Shown here one piece after another: positions 34,801 to 44,700 of a stretch of DNA of 64,000 nucleotides. The notes beneath the pieces are model-generated. The model had not been told where the DNA came from, made no database searches, and was given only the letters and a program-made list of their open reading frames with translations. The position numbers and the translations under genes were made by a program. Every line of letters begins with the position of its first letter. Within the stretch, counting starts at the first letter, position 1. Source of the DNA: Mesonia profundi (GTDB taxonomy: Bacteria > Bacteroidota > Bacteroidia > Flavobacteriales > Flavobacteriaceae); assembly GCF_031085155.1 (NCBI RefSeq), contig NZ_JAVHUL010000012.1, positions 1-64,000 on the forward strand, given 5' to 3'.

Positions 34801-37431
34801 TCCAGAAGACCTACCAACGGAGATGCAGAAAGCGCCAAAATGCTTGTGTTCTCTTCAGATAAGGATCAATATAAAGTAGGCGAAGATGCCGTGATTACCT
34901 TTCCTTCGGGGAGCAAAGGAAACGCTTTAATCAGTATTGAAAATGGAACCGAAGTACTTTCTAAGCAATGGGTAGAAACCCAAAAAGGCGAGACGCAAGT
35001 TTCTATTCCGCTTACCAAAGAAATGGCACCTAATGTATTTGTAAACATTTCGTTATTACAGCCTCACGAACAAACCAAAAACGATTTACCCATTCGGCTT
35101 TACGGAATTATTCCGTTGATGGTAGAAAATCCAGATACCAAATTACATCCAGAGATTAATATGCCCGAGGTGTTAAAACCTGAGCAGGATTATAGCCTAA
35201 AAGTTTCTGAAGAGAACGGGAAAGAAATGACCTATACGTTAGCGGTGGTCGATGAAGGTTTATTGGACCTCACTAGATTTATAACTCCAAATATTCACGG
35301 TGCTTTTTACGCTCGGGAAGCATTAGGCGTAAAAACCTACGATATTTTTGACGATGTGATTGGTGCTTTTTCGGGCAGCGTAGATCATATTTATGAAATT
35401 GGTGGTGGTGATGCCGCTGCAGGAGCTAAAAATAAAAAAGCCGACCGTTTTAAACCGGTGGTCACTTATTTAGGGCCATTTCATTTAAAAGCAGGACAAA
35501 CCAAAACGCATAGTTTATACATGCCTAATTATGTAGGCTCGGTGAGAGCGATGCTCATTGCAGGCGATCATCAAAAAGCGGCCTATGGAAATGCCGAAAA
35601 GACAGTTCCCGTAAGAAAGCCTCTAATGGTGATAGCTTCTTTGCCTAGAAAATTATCTCCAGGAGAAAAAGTGACGCTTCCCGTAACCGTTTTTGCCATG
35701 GAGAAAAAGGTGAAAAACGTATCGGTGAGCATTAAGGAGAGTGAAGCTTTTACCCCTATTGGGAATACCTCTAAAAATATTTCCTTTACGGAAGTAGGCG
35801 AACAAATTGTAAATTTTGAGTTTGAAGTGAATGCTGCAAACCAACCTCAAAGCTTTCAAGTTTATGCTTCCGGAAACGGAGAAAAATCGAAAACGCTTAT
35901 TGAGATTGATGTAGAAAATCCGAATCCTATTTCTCAAACTTCCAGAACCTACACCTTAGAAAATAAGGGAGTTCAAGAAATAGAACTGGAAACTTTTGGA
36001 GTGGAAGGTAGCAATACAGCTTCTATAGAATTTTCTACGCTTCCGCCAATGGATTATAACAAGCGCATGGATTACCTTATTCGCTATCCCCATGGATGTT
36101 TGGAGCAAACGACCTCGGGTGCATTTCCGCAGTTATTTATAACTGATATTTTTGATCTTTCATTCTCTAAGAAAAAAGAAATAGAAGAAAATGTAAAACA
36201 AGCCATTAACCGCATGAATCTTTTTCAAACGAGCAATGGCGGCCTAGGTTATTGGCCAGGAAATACAGATGTGGACGATTGGAGTACCAATTATGCCGGC
36301 CATTTTATGCTAGAGGCAAAGAAAAAAGGCTACGCCCTTCCCATTACGTTTTTAAGTAACTGGATGAAATACCAACAAAATCAGGCTAGACAATGGCGAA
36401 ATTCTTATACCCGTTATAACTCGAGTTTAACGCAAGCGTATCGTCTTTATACGTTAGCTCTAGCAGGACAACCTGAGTTAGCCGCGATGAACCGATTGCG
36501 AGAATCTAGTGAAATGAGCAACGATGCCAAATGGAGACTTGCTGCCGCCTACGCATTGGCAGGAAAAGACCAAGTGGCGAAACAAATTACCGCCACAGCA
36601 AACATAGATTTTAAATCTAAAAAGTATAATTATTACACGTATGGATCTCCGTTTAGAAATAAAGCTATGGCTTTAGAAACTATGGTGATTCTTGGCGATG
36701 ACCAGCAGCGAGAATTGGCGATTTCGTTAGCGAAAAACTTATCCTCGCAGCGTTGGTACAGTACCCAAGAAACCTCTTATGCCTTACTAGCCTTAGCAAA
36801 AATGGCCAATAAAAACGGAGGAAAAGCGGTGGAGATTAGTTATAGCCTTAACGGAAAATCTTCCAGCATCAAAACAACAAAAGCTTTAGCCGAAAGAAAG
36901 CTAGGCATTAAAAAAGGAACCAACACACTGAAGATAGAGAACCAAAAAGACAATATTTTGTATGTTTCGATTTCCCAAACCGGAAAGCTTCCTTTAGGCG
37001 AAGAGTTGACAGAACAAAGCAATCTTACTGTAAAAACTCAGTTTTTAGATGGCGCAGAAAATGCAATCGATGTTTCTAGCTTAAGACAAGGAACTCAAAT
37101 TATAGCCAAAGTGGTGGTTACAAATACTTCTATGGATGCCATCGATAATGTGGCCTTGTCACAAATATTCCCTAGCGGATGGGAAGTGGTGAACACCAGT
37201 TTTACAGCCTTAGAAGGTGGCGCCGATGGGGATGCCGATTATAAGGATATTCGGGATGACCGAGTGAATTTTTACTTTAGTGTAGACGCTAAGAAAACCA
37301 AGGTCTTTACCGTAAAACTGAACGCTTCTTATTTGGGAACCTACTATTTACCAGGAACTCAAGCCGAAGCCATGTATGATGCGACTTATTTTGCTAGAAC
37401 TCGAGGCAGCTGGGTGAAAGTGGTTCAGTAG
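31885..37431 (+). CDS. Alpha-2-macroglobulin-family lipoprotein with thioester
   Basis: An 1848-residue envelope protein with a type II signal peptide (SSAC at about 20). An N-terminal Big_5-like/MG domain is followed by macroglobulin domains, an A2M_N_2-type region around 580-780 (TERGVHRPGDTIHL), the bait/A2M region near 1100-1220 and the thioester site GCLEQT with Cys1405 and Gln1408 (nt 36097-36108). An alpha/alpha toroid and C-terminal receptor-like domain follow. Bacterial A2Ms trap proteases that breach the outer membrane. It is encoded next to penicillin-binding protein 1C, as is usual. Its large size and intact CLEQ point to a functional trap. Confidence 0.93.
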   Translation: MKIFFRLLFISLFLVSSACKDKTPPETDNLFKFKEYISFHTQGRVSIAEPIRINLAQPLEQYELTQEIPAKYLTISPSIKGKLFIENNTSLVFKPETHLEPDTEYQVTLKLDELYDDLDKEYKEFSFSFKTLQPNFKVNLGNLQSYSKEWQYVTGTLEASDVIQLQKAKQLVEASQNGKNLSIKWQEEAKDANYFSFTIDSIQREIDDSQIEISWDGKAIKAENKGENSFAIPGQNNFTIIDFKTSLAEQSSLSINFSDPLNENQNFKGLVSIKDQNNLRFEVDGNVLTVYPSERITGQVNVNVFKGIKNTYGFPLKRDFAETISFEQLKPAVRLISKGVILPSSASTPIYFESVNLSAVDVRVIKIFQDNMLQHLQFGNLNDQNSYNIRRVGRRVAKKTISLTSKNEFESSSWKAHAINISDFIKADPGAMYQIQLSFKKEYSTFNCGNEISKAGDEEVYEYDNSASSEEEREEQYWDNEIYDWRNTPYNWEERDNPCSLSYFNDDRFVSTNVLGSDLGLIVKESNNRSYHFATTNLITAQPEKGVTVDLYNYQQQLISSITTNQKGFALNDNAKKAAFAIAHKGENYAYAKLEDGNALSLSKFDVSGKILEKGLKGLMYTERGVHRPGDTIHLTFALNDKANPLPKNHPVKLQVTDARGKLVLQEVLSEETDPQQAKNGFFYFPIITQTTSPTGNWNANIYVGGAHFTKTLRVATVKPNRLKIKLDFDDKILDASKPISGKLSSTWLHGSPARNLKTQMEVTLTSMGNAFEKFPQYEFTDPVRSFDKIEMPLLETKLSADGETNFSKKIDLNKKAPGMLKATFLTKVFEGGGDFSIDVFSKNLAPYDYFAGLLAPDPHKYGAYYTDEDTEFDVISLNAQGEIAGNRELEVKVFEIEWRWWWSRGRDNLSRYDNTSTYTPVKEVKVTTNNKGKGQFTVNIPERQSGRYLVRVIDKASGHATGKTVYFYRNWSRRPTNGDAESAKMLVFSSDKDQYKVGEDAVITFPSGSKGNALISIENGTEVLSKQWVETQKGETQVSIPLTKEMAPNVFVNISLLQPHEQTKNDLPIRLYGIIPLMVENPDTKLHPEINMPEVLKPEQDYSLKVSEENGKEMTYTLAVVDEGLLDLTRFITPNIHGAFYAREALGVKTYDIFDDVIGAFSGSVDHIYEIGGGDAAAGAKNKKADRFKPVVTYLGPFHLKAGQTKTHSLYMPNYVGSVRAMLIAGDHQKAAYGNAEKTVPVRKPLMVIASLPRKLSPGEKVTLPVTVFAMEKKVKNVSVSIKESEAFTPIGNTSKNISFTEVGEQIVNFEFEVNAANQPQSFQVYASGNGEKSKTLIEIDVENPNPISQTSRTYTLENKGVQEIELETFGVEGSNTASIEFSTLPPMDYNKRMDYLIRYPHGCLEQTTSGAFPQLFITDIFDLSFSKKKEIEENVKQAINRMNLFQTSNGGLGYWPGNTDVDDWSTNYAGHFMLEAKKKGYALPITFLSNWMKYQQNQARQWRNSYTRYNSSLTQAYRLYTLALAGQPELAAMNRLRESSEMSNDAKWRLAAAYALAGKDQVAKQITATANIDFKSKKYNYYTYGSPFRNKAMALETMVILGDDQQRELAISLAKNLSSQRWYSTQETSYALLALAKMANKNGGKAVEISYSLNGKSSSIKTTKALAERKLGIKKGTNTLKIENQKDNILYVSISQTGKLPLGEELTEQSNLTVKTQFLDGAENAIDVSSLRQGTQIIAKVVVTNTSMDAIDNVALSQIFPSGWEVVNTSFTALEGGADGDADYKDIRDDRVNFYFSVDAKKTKVFTVKLNASYLGTYYLPGTQAEAMYDATYFARTRGSWVKVVQ

Positions 37432-37587
37432 AAAGTTTTGCCTTCGACAGGCTCTTTGTCACATTGAGCTTGGCGAAGTAGTTCTAAAAAATGTCCTCTC
37501 ACGCAAAAGCCAATCCTGGTGTCACACTGAGCTTGTCGAAGTGAAATTGAGCTTGGCGAAGTGAAATCGTTTAGCAGTAAACTCCAC
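37432..37587. repeat. Palindromic TTCGACAGGCTC-type intergenic repeats
   Basis: Contains CCTTCGACAGGCTC, then CACATTGAGCTTGGCGAAG, CACACTGAGCTTGTCGAAG and ATTGAGCTTGGCGAAGTG within about 120 bases. These are partial inverted and direct copies of one short motif that I recognise as common between genes in Bacteroidota. It separates the A2M gene from pbpC, so the pair may not be a simple operon. Confidence 0.75.
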
Positions 37588-39957
37588 ATGAAAAAAAGTA
37601 AAACCCCCTTTCTACAATTCCTCAAAAAACATCCCGTCAAATTAGGTGTAGTGTTAATTGTGGGGTTGATTTGGATTTTTTGCTTGCCCAAAAATCTGTT
37701 TAACGCTCCTACGTCTACCGTCTTAAAAAGTAGAGAGGGAATGATGTTGGGCGCGCGTATTGCTAAAGACGGGCAGTGGCGCTTTCCAGAACAAGACAGT
37801 GTCCCGTACCGATTTGAGCAATGTATTTTAAATTTTGAAGACGAGTATTTTTATTCACATCCCGGCTTTAATCCCATCTCTATTACCAAAGCACTTTGGG
37901 GAAATATCACCACCAAAGAAAGACGTGGCGGAAGTACCATTACCCAGCAGGTGATTCGGTTGTCGCGAAAAAATCAGAAACGAACTTATTTTGAAAAGCT
38001 GATTGAAATTTTTCAAGCCACTAGATTGGAACTTCGGGAGCCTAAAAAAGAAATTCTAAATTTATATGCTACTTATGCGCCTTTCGGCGGAAATGTGGTA
38101 GGATTAGAAACGGCTTCTTGGCGTTATTTCGGAATTCCTTCTCAAGATCTTAGCTGGGGACAATCGGCAGCGCTTGCGGTCTTACCCAACGCGCCATCAC
38201 TTATTTTTCCTGGAAAAAACGAGCTTATTTTAAAGCAAAAACGCAACCGATTATTAAAGAAGCTTTTAGATCATTCGGTGATTGACCCCACCACGTATGA
38301 ATTGGCGGTTGCAGAAAAACTTCCTAGCAAACCTTTGGCCTTGCCCGAAATGGCACCTCACCTTACCGAAAAATTGAGAAGGGATCATCCAGGGGCGCAG
38401 CTTAACTCAACGATTAAATTTCCGCTTCAGCGACAATTGAATGCCATTGCTAAAGAAAATTACGATCTTTTGCGTCAAAATGAAATTCATAATCTTAGCA
38501 TTTTAGTGCTCGATATTGAAACGCGCGAAGTGAGAGCTTATGTGGGGAACTCCCCCACAACAGCAGCGCATGATCATTATGTGGACCTCATTCAGGCTTC
38601 CAGAAGTACAGGAAGTATTTTAAAACCTTTTTTATATGCCGCAATGCTGGATGAAGGCACTATTCTCCCAAATACTTTGGTAGCCGATGTGCCTACTTCC
38701 GTGAACGGGTACAGTCCGCAGAATTTTGACAAAGAGTTTAACGGCGCCGTTCCTGCTAGCCTTGCTTTAGCGAGATCATTAAATGTTCCCGCAGTTAGAA
38801 TGCTTCGGAAATATGGATTGCATAAATTTTACCATCAGTTAGAAAAACTTCAGCAGAAAAATATGGAAAATTCCGCAGATTACTATGGACTTCCCATCAT
38901 TTTAGGAGGTGCAGAAAGTTCGCTTTGGGATATTACCAAAGCTTATGCAGGAATGGCTTCTACCCTAAATTTTTTCAATACTTCTTCCAGTGAATACCGA
39001 AAAAATGAGTTTGTAAACCCTATTTATGAATTAGGAAAGCAGCCCGAATTTGGAGCCCAAAAATTTTCTCCGGAAGTCTTTGGAGCGGGCGCCGTCTATC
39101 ATACGTTAAAAACCATAGAAGAAGTGAATCGACCTAACGGAGAAGAAAATTGGAGTTTCTTTAGTGATTCCCAACCTATTTCTTGGAAAACAGGAACCAG
39201 TTATGGGTTTAAAGATGCTTGGGCGGTTGGGGTCACTTCTAAGTATGCGGTAGGAGTTTGGGCAGGAAATGCCAGCGGAGAAGGAAGACCGGGGTTAACT
39301 GGGTTGCAAGCTGCAGCTCCCATTTTATTTGAAGTTTTTGATAAATTACCTAAAGCAGCACCTTTTCAAACTCCCTATGATGCACTTGTTGAAGCAGAGG
39401 TTTGTAAAAGAAGCGGACATTTAGCAAGTGTTTTTTGTCCCAAAACTCAACAAGAATGGATTCCTAAAAACGGCACAAGAACTCCCGTCTGTCCCTACCA
39501 TCAACCGGTTTTTTTAGATCAATCAGAGCAGTTTCAAGTCAATTCTTCTTGTTATCCTTTAGCAGAAATCCAGAGTGAGAATTGGTTTGTGCTTCCCCCT
39601 ATAATGGAATATTATTATGCGGTTAAGCATCCTGAATACCAGAGTTTGCCTCCGTATAAAAATGGATGTTTGAAAGACGGAGAGGACTTGATGCAATTTA
39701 TTTTTCCGAAGAAAAAAGAGGTAATTTTACTTCCAAAAAACTTTAAAGAAGAAACCAATCCCATTATTTTTAAGCTGGCGCATCGCAACCCCGAAACTAC
39801 TGTGTATTGGTATTTAGACGCAACTTACCTTACCAGCACGACCACTTTTCATGAAATATCTACGCTTCCAGAACCAGGAATACATACACTAACGGTGGTA
39901 GATCAAGAAGGGAATAGTCTTTCTCAACCCATAGAAATTGAGATCAATTCAAAATAA
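37588..39957 (+). CDS. pbpC: Penicillin-binding protein 1C
   Basis: About 789 residues from the ATG at 37588 (MKKSKTPFLQF); an upstream GTG at 37561 lies in repeat DNA. It has one N-terminal membrane helix (about 18-37), a GT51 glycosyltransferase domain with FEDEYFYSHPGFNP and RRGGSTITQQVIRL, a transpeptidase domain with SxxK in SRSTGSILKPF, SLNVP and the KTGTS box, and a C-terminal BiPBP_C domain (last 90 residues). It polymerises and cross-links peptidoglycan in the periplasm. Its pairing with the A2M suggests that the protease trap and wall repair act together after envelope damage. Confidence 0.94.
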   Translation: MKKSKTPFLQFLKKHPVKLGVVLIVGLIWIFCLPKNLFNAPTSTVLKSREGMMLGARIAKDGQWRFPEQDSVPYRFEQCILNFEDEYFYSHPGFNPISITKALWGNITTKERRGGSTITQQVIRLSRKNQKRTYFEKLIEIFQATRLELREPKKEILNLYATYAPFGGNVVGLETASWRYFGIPSQDLSWGQSAALAVLPNAPSLIFPGKNELILKQKRNRLLKKLLDHSVIDPTTYELAVAEKLPSKPLALPEMAPHLTEKLRRDHPGAQLNSTIKFPLQRQLNAIAKENYDLLRQNEIHNLSILVLDIETREVRAYVGNSPTTAAHDHYVDLIQASRSTGSILKPFLYAAMLDEGTILPNTLVADVPTSVNGYSPQNFDKEFNGAVPASLALARSLNVPAVRMLRKYGLHKFYHQLEKLQQKNMENSADYYGLPIILGGAESSLWDITKAYAGMASTLNFFNTSSSEYRKNEFVNPIYELGKQPEFGAQKFSPEVFGAGAVYHTLKTIEEVNRPNGEENWSFFSDSQPISWKTGTSYGFKDAWAVGVTSKYAVGVWAGNASGEGRPGLTGLQAAAPILFEVFDKLPKAAPFQTPYDALVEAEVCKRSGHLASVFCPKTQQEWIPKNGTRTPVCPYHQPVFLDQSEQFQVNSSCYPLAEIQSENWFVLPPIMEYYYAVKHPEYQSLPPYKNGCLKDGEDLMQFIFPKKKEVILLPKNFKEETNPIIFKLAHRNPETTVYWYLDATYLTSTTTFHEISTLPEPGIHTLTVVDQEGNSLSQPIEIEINSK

Positions 39958-40050
39958 ATCATACTTAAGATTAAACCTTTCGAGCAGAGCTTAGTCTGAA
40001 GTAAGGTAGAATCCTCTTAGTTTATTTAACAAATTTTTAGGTTTTTTTAA

Positions 40051-40082
40051 GTTCGGATTACACCGAACTAACTGTACTTTTG
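40051..40082 (+). promoter_or_regulatory. Promoter and likely operator of the efflux operon
   Basis: The perfect inverted repeat GTTCGG-N6-CCGAAC (40051-40068) is followed by the -7 box TACTTTTG (40075-40082), 21 bases before the regulator start. The palindrome overlaps the place of the -33 box, so a bound dimer would block RNA polymerase. It is probably the autoregulatory site of the regulator encoded next. Confidence 0.72.
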
Positions 40083-40102
40083 CAAACCAAAACAAAGTAA
40101 TT

Positions 40103-40585
40103 ATGCAATCTTGTTCTGAAAAAAAGCAAAAACTGGTAGAGCGTATTGGAATCCATTTTGAAAAAGAAATGGGGATCACGCCACTAGCAGCTCGTATTTT
40201 GGGATTGTTGATTTTATCTCCATCAGAAGATTTAACCTTTGATGATGTCACCAAAATAACCTGTGCGAGTAAAAGTTCTATCTCTACCAACATTAACTTG
40301 CTTTTGCAGCTTAGAAGCATTGAGTATTTTACCAAACCTGGCGATAGGAAACGTTATTTTAGGGCGAGCAAAAATCATTTAGAAATTGCTCTAAAAGACA
40401 CGTTGAACAAAGTAAAAGCAGATCTCGAAATCATAGATTTAATCGATCAATTTAATAAGGTTTCAGAAAAAGAATTAGAACACAAACATCAGGTTAGGTT
40501 GCTTTATAAAGAATACTTGAACAATCAGCAAAATAATTTAAAGAAGACAATTGAAAAAATTTTAGAAATACAACGTACGCAATAA
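40103..40585 (+). CDS. GbsR/MarR-type transcriptional regulator
   Basis: A 160-residue winged-helix protein. The helix-turn-helix lies near 45-75 (LTFDDVTKITCASKSSISTNINLLL), with a wing around RSIEYFTKPGDRKRYFRA and a C-terminal helical dimerisation region. This is the GbsR/MarR type that precedes RND efflux operons in many Flavobacteriaceae. It is the first gene of a tight four-gene operon (spacings 8, 15 and -1 bases) and very likely represses its own promoter through the palindrome upstream. Confidence 0.88.
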   Translation: MQSCSEKKQKLVERIGIHFEKEMGITPLAARILGLLILSPSEDLTFDDVTKITCASKSSISTNINLLLQLRSIEYFTKPGDRKRYFRASKNHLEIALKDTLNKVKADLEIIDLIDQFNKVSEKELEHKHQVRLLYKEYLNNQQNNLKKTIEKILEIQRTQ

Positions 40586-40593
40586 ATAAAATC

Positions 40594-41712
40594 ATGAAGA
40601 AAAATAGTATTATCCTTAGCATATTAATGCTTTCTGTCATTGTATTAACCTCGTGTGGCGATGATGCCCAAGGCCAACAGCAAGCCCAAGGTCCCAAGCC
40701 ATTTCCCGTAAGCAAAGCCGTTAAAAAAACGCTTACAGGTTATGATTCTTATCCCGCAAGTATTGAAGGGGTGATTAATAGTGAAGTAAGACCAAAAGTA
40801 TCTGGTTATGTCACCGAAGTACTTGTTGACGCAGGACAAAAAGTAAAGAAAGGTACCGTTTTATTTAAGCTTGAAACAGAAAGTTTAACTCAGGATGCGG
40901 CTGCTGCTCAAGCTAATGTAAATGCCGCTCAAGTAGAGGTTGATAAACTAAAGCCTTTAGTAGATAAAGAAATTATTAGTGCTGTTCAATTAGAAACCGC
41001 CAAAGCAAAGTTAGCGCAAGCTAAAGCAGGTTACAACAGTGTCACCGCTAATATTGGATATGCCACCGTTAAAAGTTCTGTAGAAGGATATGTGGGGTCT
41101 ATTAATTTTAGGACTGGTGCATTGGTTAGCCCTACAAGTGTACTAACCACCGTTTCACAAACAGACAATGTTTATGCTTTTTTTAGCATGAATGAAAAAC
41201 AATACCTCAACTTTTTAACCGATTCTGAAGGAAAAGATATTGAAGCCAAAATTAAAAATTTCCCTAAGGTGAAATTAAGGTTGGCTAACAATACTATTTA
41301 TGCTGAAGATGGAATCATTGAAACCGTATCTGGACAAATTAATAGACAAACGGGAGCGGTTAGTTTTAGAGCACAATTTCCAAATCCCAACCGATTATTG
41401 AGTGACGGAAATAGTGGTAGAGTACTTATTCCCGAAACTTATGAAGACGCTGTAGTAATTCCAGAATCATCCAGCTTTGAACGTCAAGGTAGAGTTTACG
41501 TATATACAGTACAAGGAGACACGCTGGCGGTCAACCAACCTATTGAAGTACAAGCTAGAGTAGATAATTTTATTGTGGTTAAATCTGGAATTAAGGAAGG
41601 AGAGCCATTTGTTGCTCAAGGCGTTGGACAATTAAGAACCAACACCCCTATTAAACCTCAACCCATGCCTTTTGATAGTGTTGCGAAACCTATTGAAACT
41701 GTATTCAAATAA
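40594..41712 (+). CDS. RND efflux periplasmic adaptor (membrane fusion) lipoprotein
   Basis: A 372-residue adaptor with a lipobox LTSC near Cys21, a biotinyl-lipoyl-like region (VLVDAGQKVKKGTVLFKLET), a coiled-coil hairpin (about 90-145, AQAKAGYNSV), a beta-barrel domain and a membrane-proximal domain. It joins the inner-membrane RND pump to the TolC-like channel encoded downstream. Typical AcrA/MexA length. Confidence 0.93.
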   Translation: MKKNSIILSILMLSVIVLTSCGDDAQGQQQAQGPKPFPVSKAVKKTLTGYDSYPASIEGVINSEVRPKVSGYVTEVLVDAGQKVKKGTVLFKLETESLTQDAAAAQANVNAAQVEVDKLKPLVDKEIISAVQLETAKAKLAQAKAGYNSVTANIGYATVKSSVEGYVGSINFRTGALVSPTSVLTTVSQTDNVYAFFSMNEKQYLNFLTDSEGKDIEAKIKNFPKVKLRLANNTIYAEDGIIETVSGQINRQTGAVSFRAQFPNPNRLLSDGNSGRVLIPETYEDAVVIPESSSFERQGRVYVYTVQGDTLAVNQPIEVQARVDNFIVVKSGIKEGEPFVAQGVGQLRTNTPIKPQPMPFDSVAKPIETVFK

Positions 41713-41727
41713 TAAAGAACAGAAAAT

Positions 41728-44700
41728 ATGTTAAAGAAATTTATAGAAAGACCCGTTCTTTCAACGGTGGTTTCCGTCCTTATCGTTATTCTGGGAATCT
41801 TAGGAATTGTTTCTCTTCCTGTTTCCCAATATCCAGATATTGCACCGCCTACAGTACAGGTGAATGCCAACTTCCCTGGAGCTAACGCACAGACGGTGTT
41901 GGAGAGTGTAATTATTCCTATAGAAGAACAAATTAACGGAGTAGAAGGAATGGATTACATTACTTCTACTGCGAGTAATAGCGGTAGAGCACAAATTCAA
42001 GTTTTCTTTGAGCAAGGTTATGATGCAGATATTGCTTCGGTAAATGTTCAAAATAGGGTAGCCAGAGCAAGCTCATTATTGCCTCGTGAGGTAGTACAAG
42101 GAGGTGTAATTACTCAGAAGCAGCAAACCAGTGCTTTGATGTTCCTTGCTGTTCTTTCTAAGAATGAGGAATACGATGCTACTTATATTCAAAACTATTT
42201 AAATATTAACGTGCTTCCTGAATTAAAACGTATTGATGGTGTTGGAGATGTAAGTGTTTTTGGTAGCCGAGACTATGCGATGCGAATTTGGTTGCAACCT
42301 GAAAAGTTGGCGGCCTACAACTTAATTCCTGCTGATATAACCGCGGCTATAAATGAGCAAAGCCAAGAGGCAGCAGCAGGTAGTGTTGGACAAAATAATG
42401 CAGAAGCTTTTGAGTATGTGATTAGATATAGCGGTAGATTTAAAACCGAAGAGCAATATGAAGGTATTGTAATCAAAGCATTAGAAAATGGGCAGTATTT
42501 AACCTTGGGCGATGTGGCAGAGATAGAATTGGATGCACAGGGATATAGTGTGCAAGCCACTACTAATGGACATCCTGCTGTAAACATGGCGGTTTATCAA
42601 ACTCCGGGTTCTAATGCTCAAGAAATTATTGCTGAAATACACAAAAATCTAGATGAGTTTGAGAAAGATTTCCCAGAAGGAATGGAAGTCTATATCAACT
42701 TAGATTCTAACGAGTTTTTAGAAGCTTCCATCAGTAAAGTAATTACTACTCTAATTGAGGCTTTTATTTTAGTATTTATTGTAGTGTTTATCTTCTTACA
42801 AGATGTACGTTCTACCTTAATACCAGCGATTGCGGTACCGGTTTCTATTATTGGTACGTTCTTCTTTCTTAATTTATTTGGTTATTCGATTAACCTCTTA
42901 ACTTTATTTGCACTTGTACTGGCTATTGGTATTGTGGTAGATGATGCCATTGTCGTCGTCGAGGCCGTCCATGCCAAACTAGAAGAAGGCTCCAAGTCGG
43001 CTCTTACAGCAACTCGAAAAGCCATGGATGAAATTACAGGAGCTATTATTTCGATTACCTTAGTGATGGCGGCTGTATTTATTCCGGTTACCTTTATTAC
43101 AGGACCTACGGGAGTATTTTATGAGCAATTTGGTATTACACTTATTGTAGCCATTGTTATTTCTGCAGTAAACGCTTTGACCTTAAGTCCGGCGCTATGT
43201 GCTTTATTCTTAAAAACTCCTGATCACGATAAGAAGTATAATGATAAAAATTGGTTACAAAAATTCTATCATAAATTTAATGTCGCTTTTGATGCGACTA
43301 CAACGCGTTACGTAAATAGTTTATCGTTTTTATTTAAATATAAGTGGATCACTCCATTAATATTGGTATTGGCCGTAGCAGGAATTTATATTGGGGTAGA
43401 AAAAACACCAACAGGATTTGTACCTAATGAAGACAGAGGGGTATTATTTGCAAATGTTGAGTTGCCACCCGGAGCTTCTTTAGATAGAACCGTGGCCATT
43501 ACGAACCAACTAAAAACCAAAGCCAATCAAATTGATGGGGTAACTGGGGTAACTGTAGTAAATGGTTTTAGTTTAATTAGTGGACAAGGAAGTAACTTTG
43601 CTATTGCTTTTATACGATTAGCACCTTGGGGAGAACGAGAAACGGATGAACTTTCATCAGAGTCGATTACAGGTCAACTCTTTGGAGTAGGAGCACAAAT
43701 TCCTGGAGCAGAGATGATTTTCTTTACACCTCCCAGTGTTCCTGGATTTGGAGTTTCTGCAGGTTTTGAATTTAAACTTTTGGATCGTTCAGGAGGTAGT
43801 TTTGATAACTTAGACGATCAAGCTCAACAATTATTGGGAACCTTATCACAACGTCCAGAAATTTTATATGCCCAAAGTTCTTTTAATACGAACTATCCTC
43901 AATATGAATTGGATATAGATATTGCAAAAACAAAGGATAGCGGCGTTTCTGTATCGACCATTTTTGGAACGCTTCAGGGTTATATTGGTAGTATCTTTGC
44001 AGCCGATTTCTCTAGGTATGGTAAACAATACCGAGTTTATATTCAAGGTTTGCCAGAAGATAGAGCAACGGTAGAAGATCTAAATTCTTTGTACGTACGT
44101 AATGACCAAGGAGAAATGTCTCCCATTACAGAATATATTAATCTAAAAAGAGTTTATGGACCTCAATCTGTAACCCGTTTTAACTTATTTAATTCGGCTA
44201 GTATTAGTGGAGCATCTGCACCAGGATTCTCTTCTGGGGACGCTATTGCGGCTTTACAAGAAGAAGCTTCAAAACTATCTAGCGATTTTAGTATTGGTTA
44301 TTCTGGGTTGACTCGTGAGGAAGTAAGTGCAGGATCTCAAGCTTTTTATATTTTCTTATTAAGTATTCTTTTTGTGTACTTTATTCTGTCTGCTCAATAT
44401 GAAAGCTTTTTAATTCCATTTGCGGTGTTATTCTCACTTCCAGTGGGTGTAATGGGCGCTTATTTAGTCACTTATTTTATGGGCTTACAAGCCAACATTT
44501 ATTTTCAAATTGCATTGATTATGTTGGTGGGGCTGTTGGCCAAAAATGCCATTCTTATTGTGGAGTTTGCGATGCAACGTAGACGAGAAGGAATGAGCAT
44601 TGTAGAAGCTGCGTTTGATGGTGCTAAAGTAAGATTAAGACCTATTTTAATGACTTCTTTAGCATTTATTGTTGGGTTAATGCCGCTTGTTTTTGCTACA

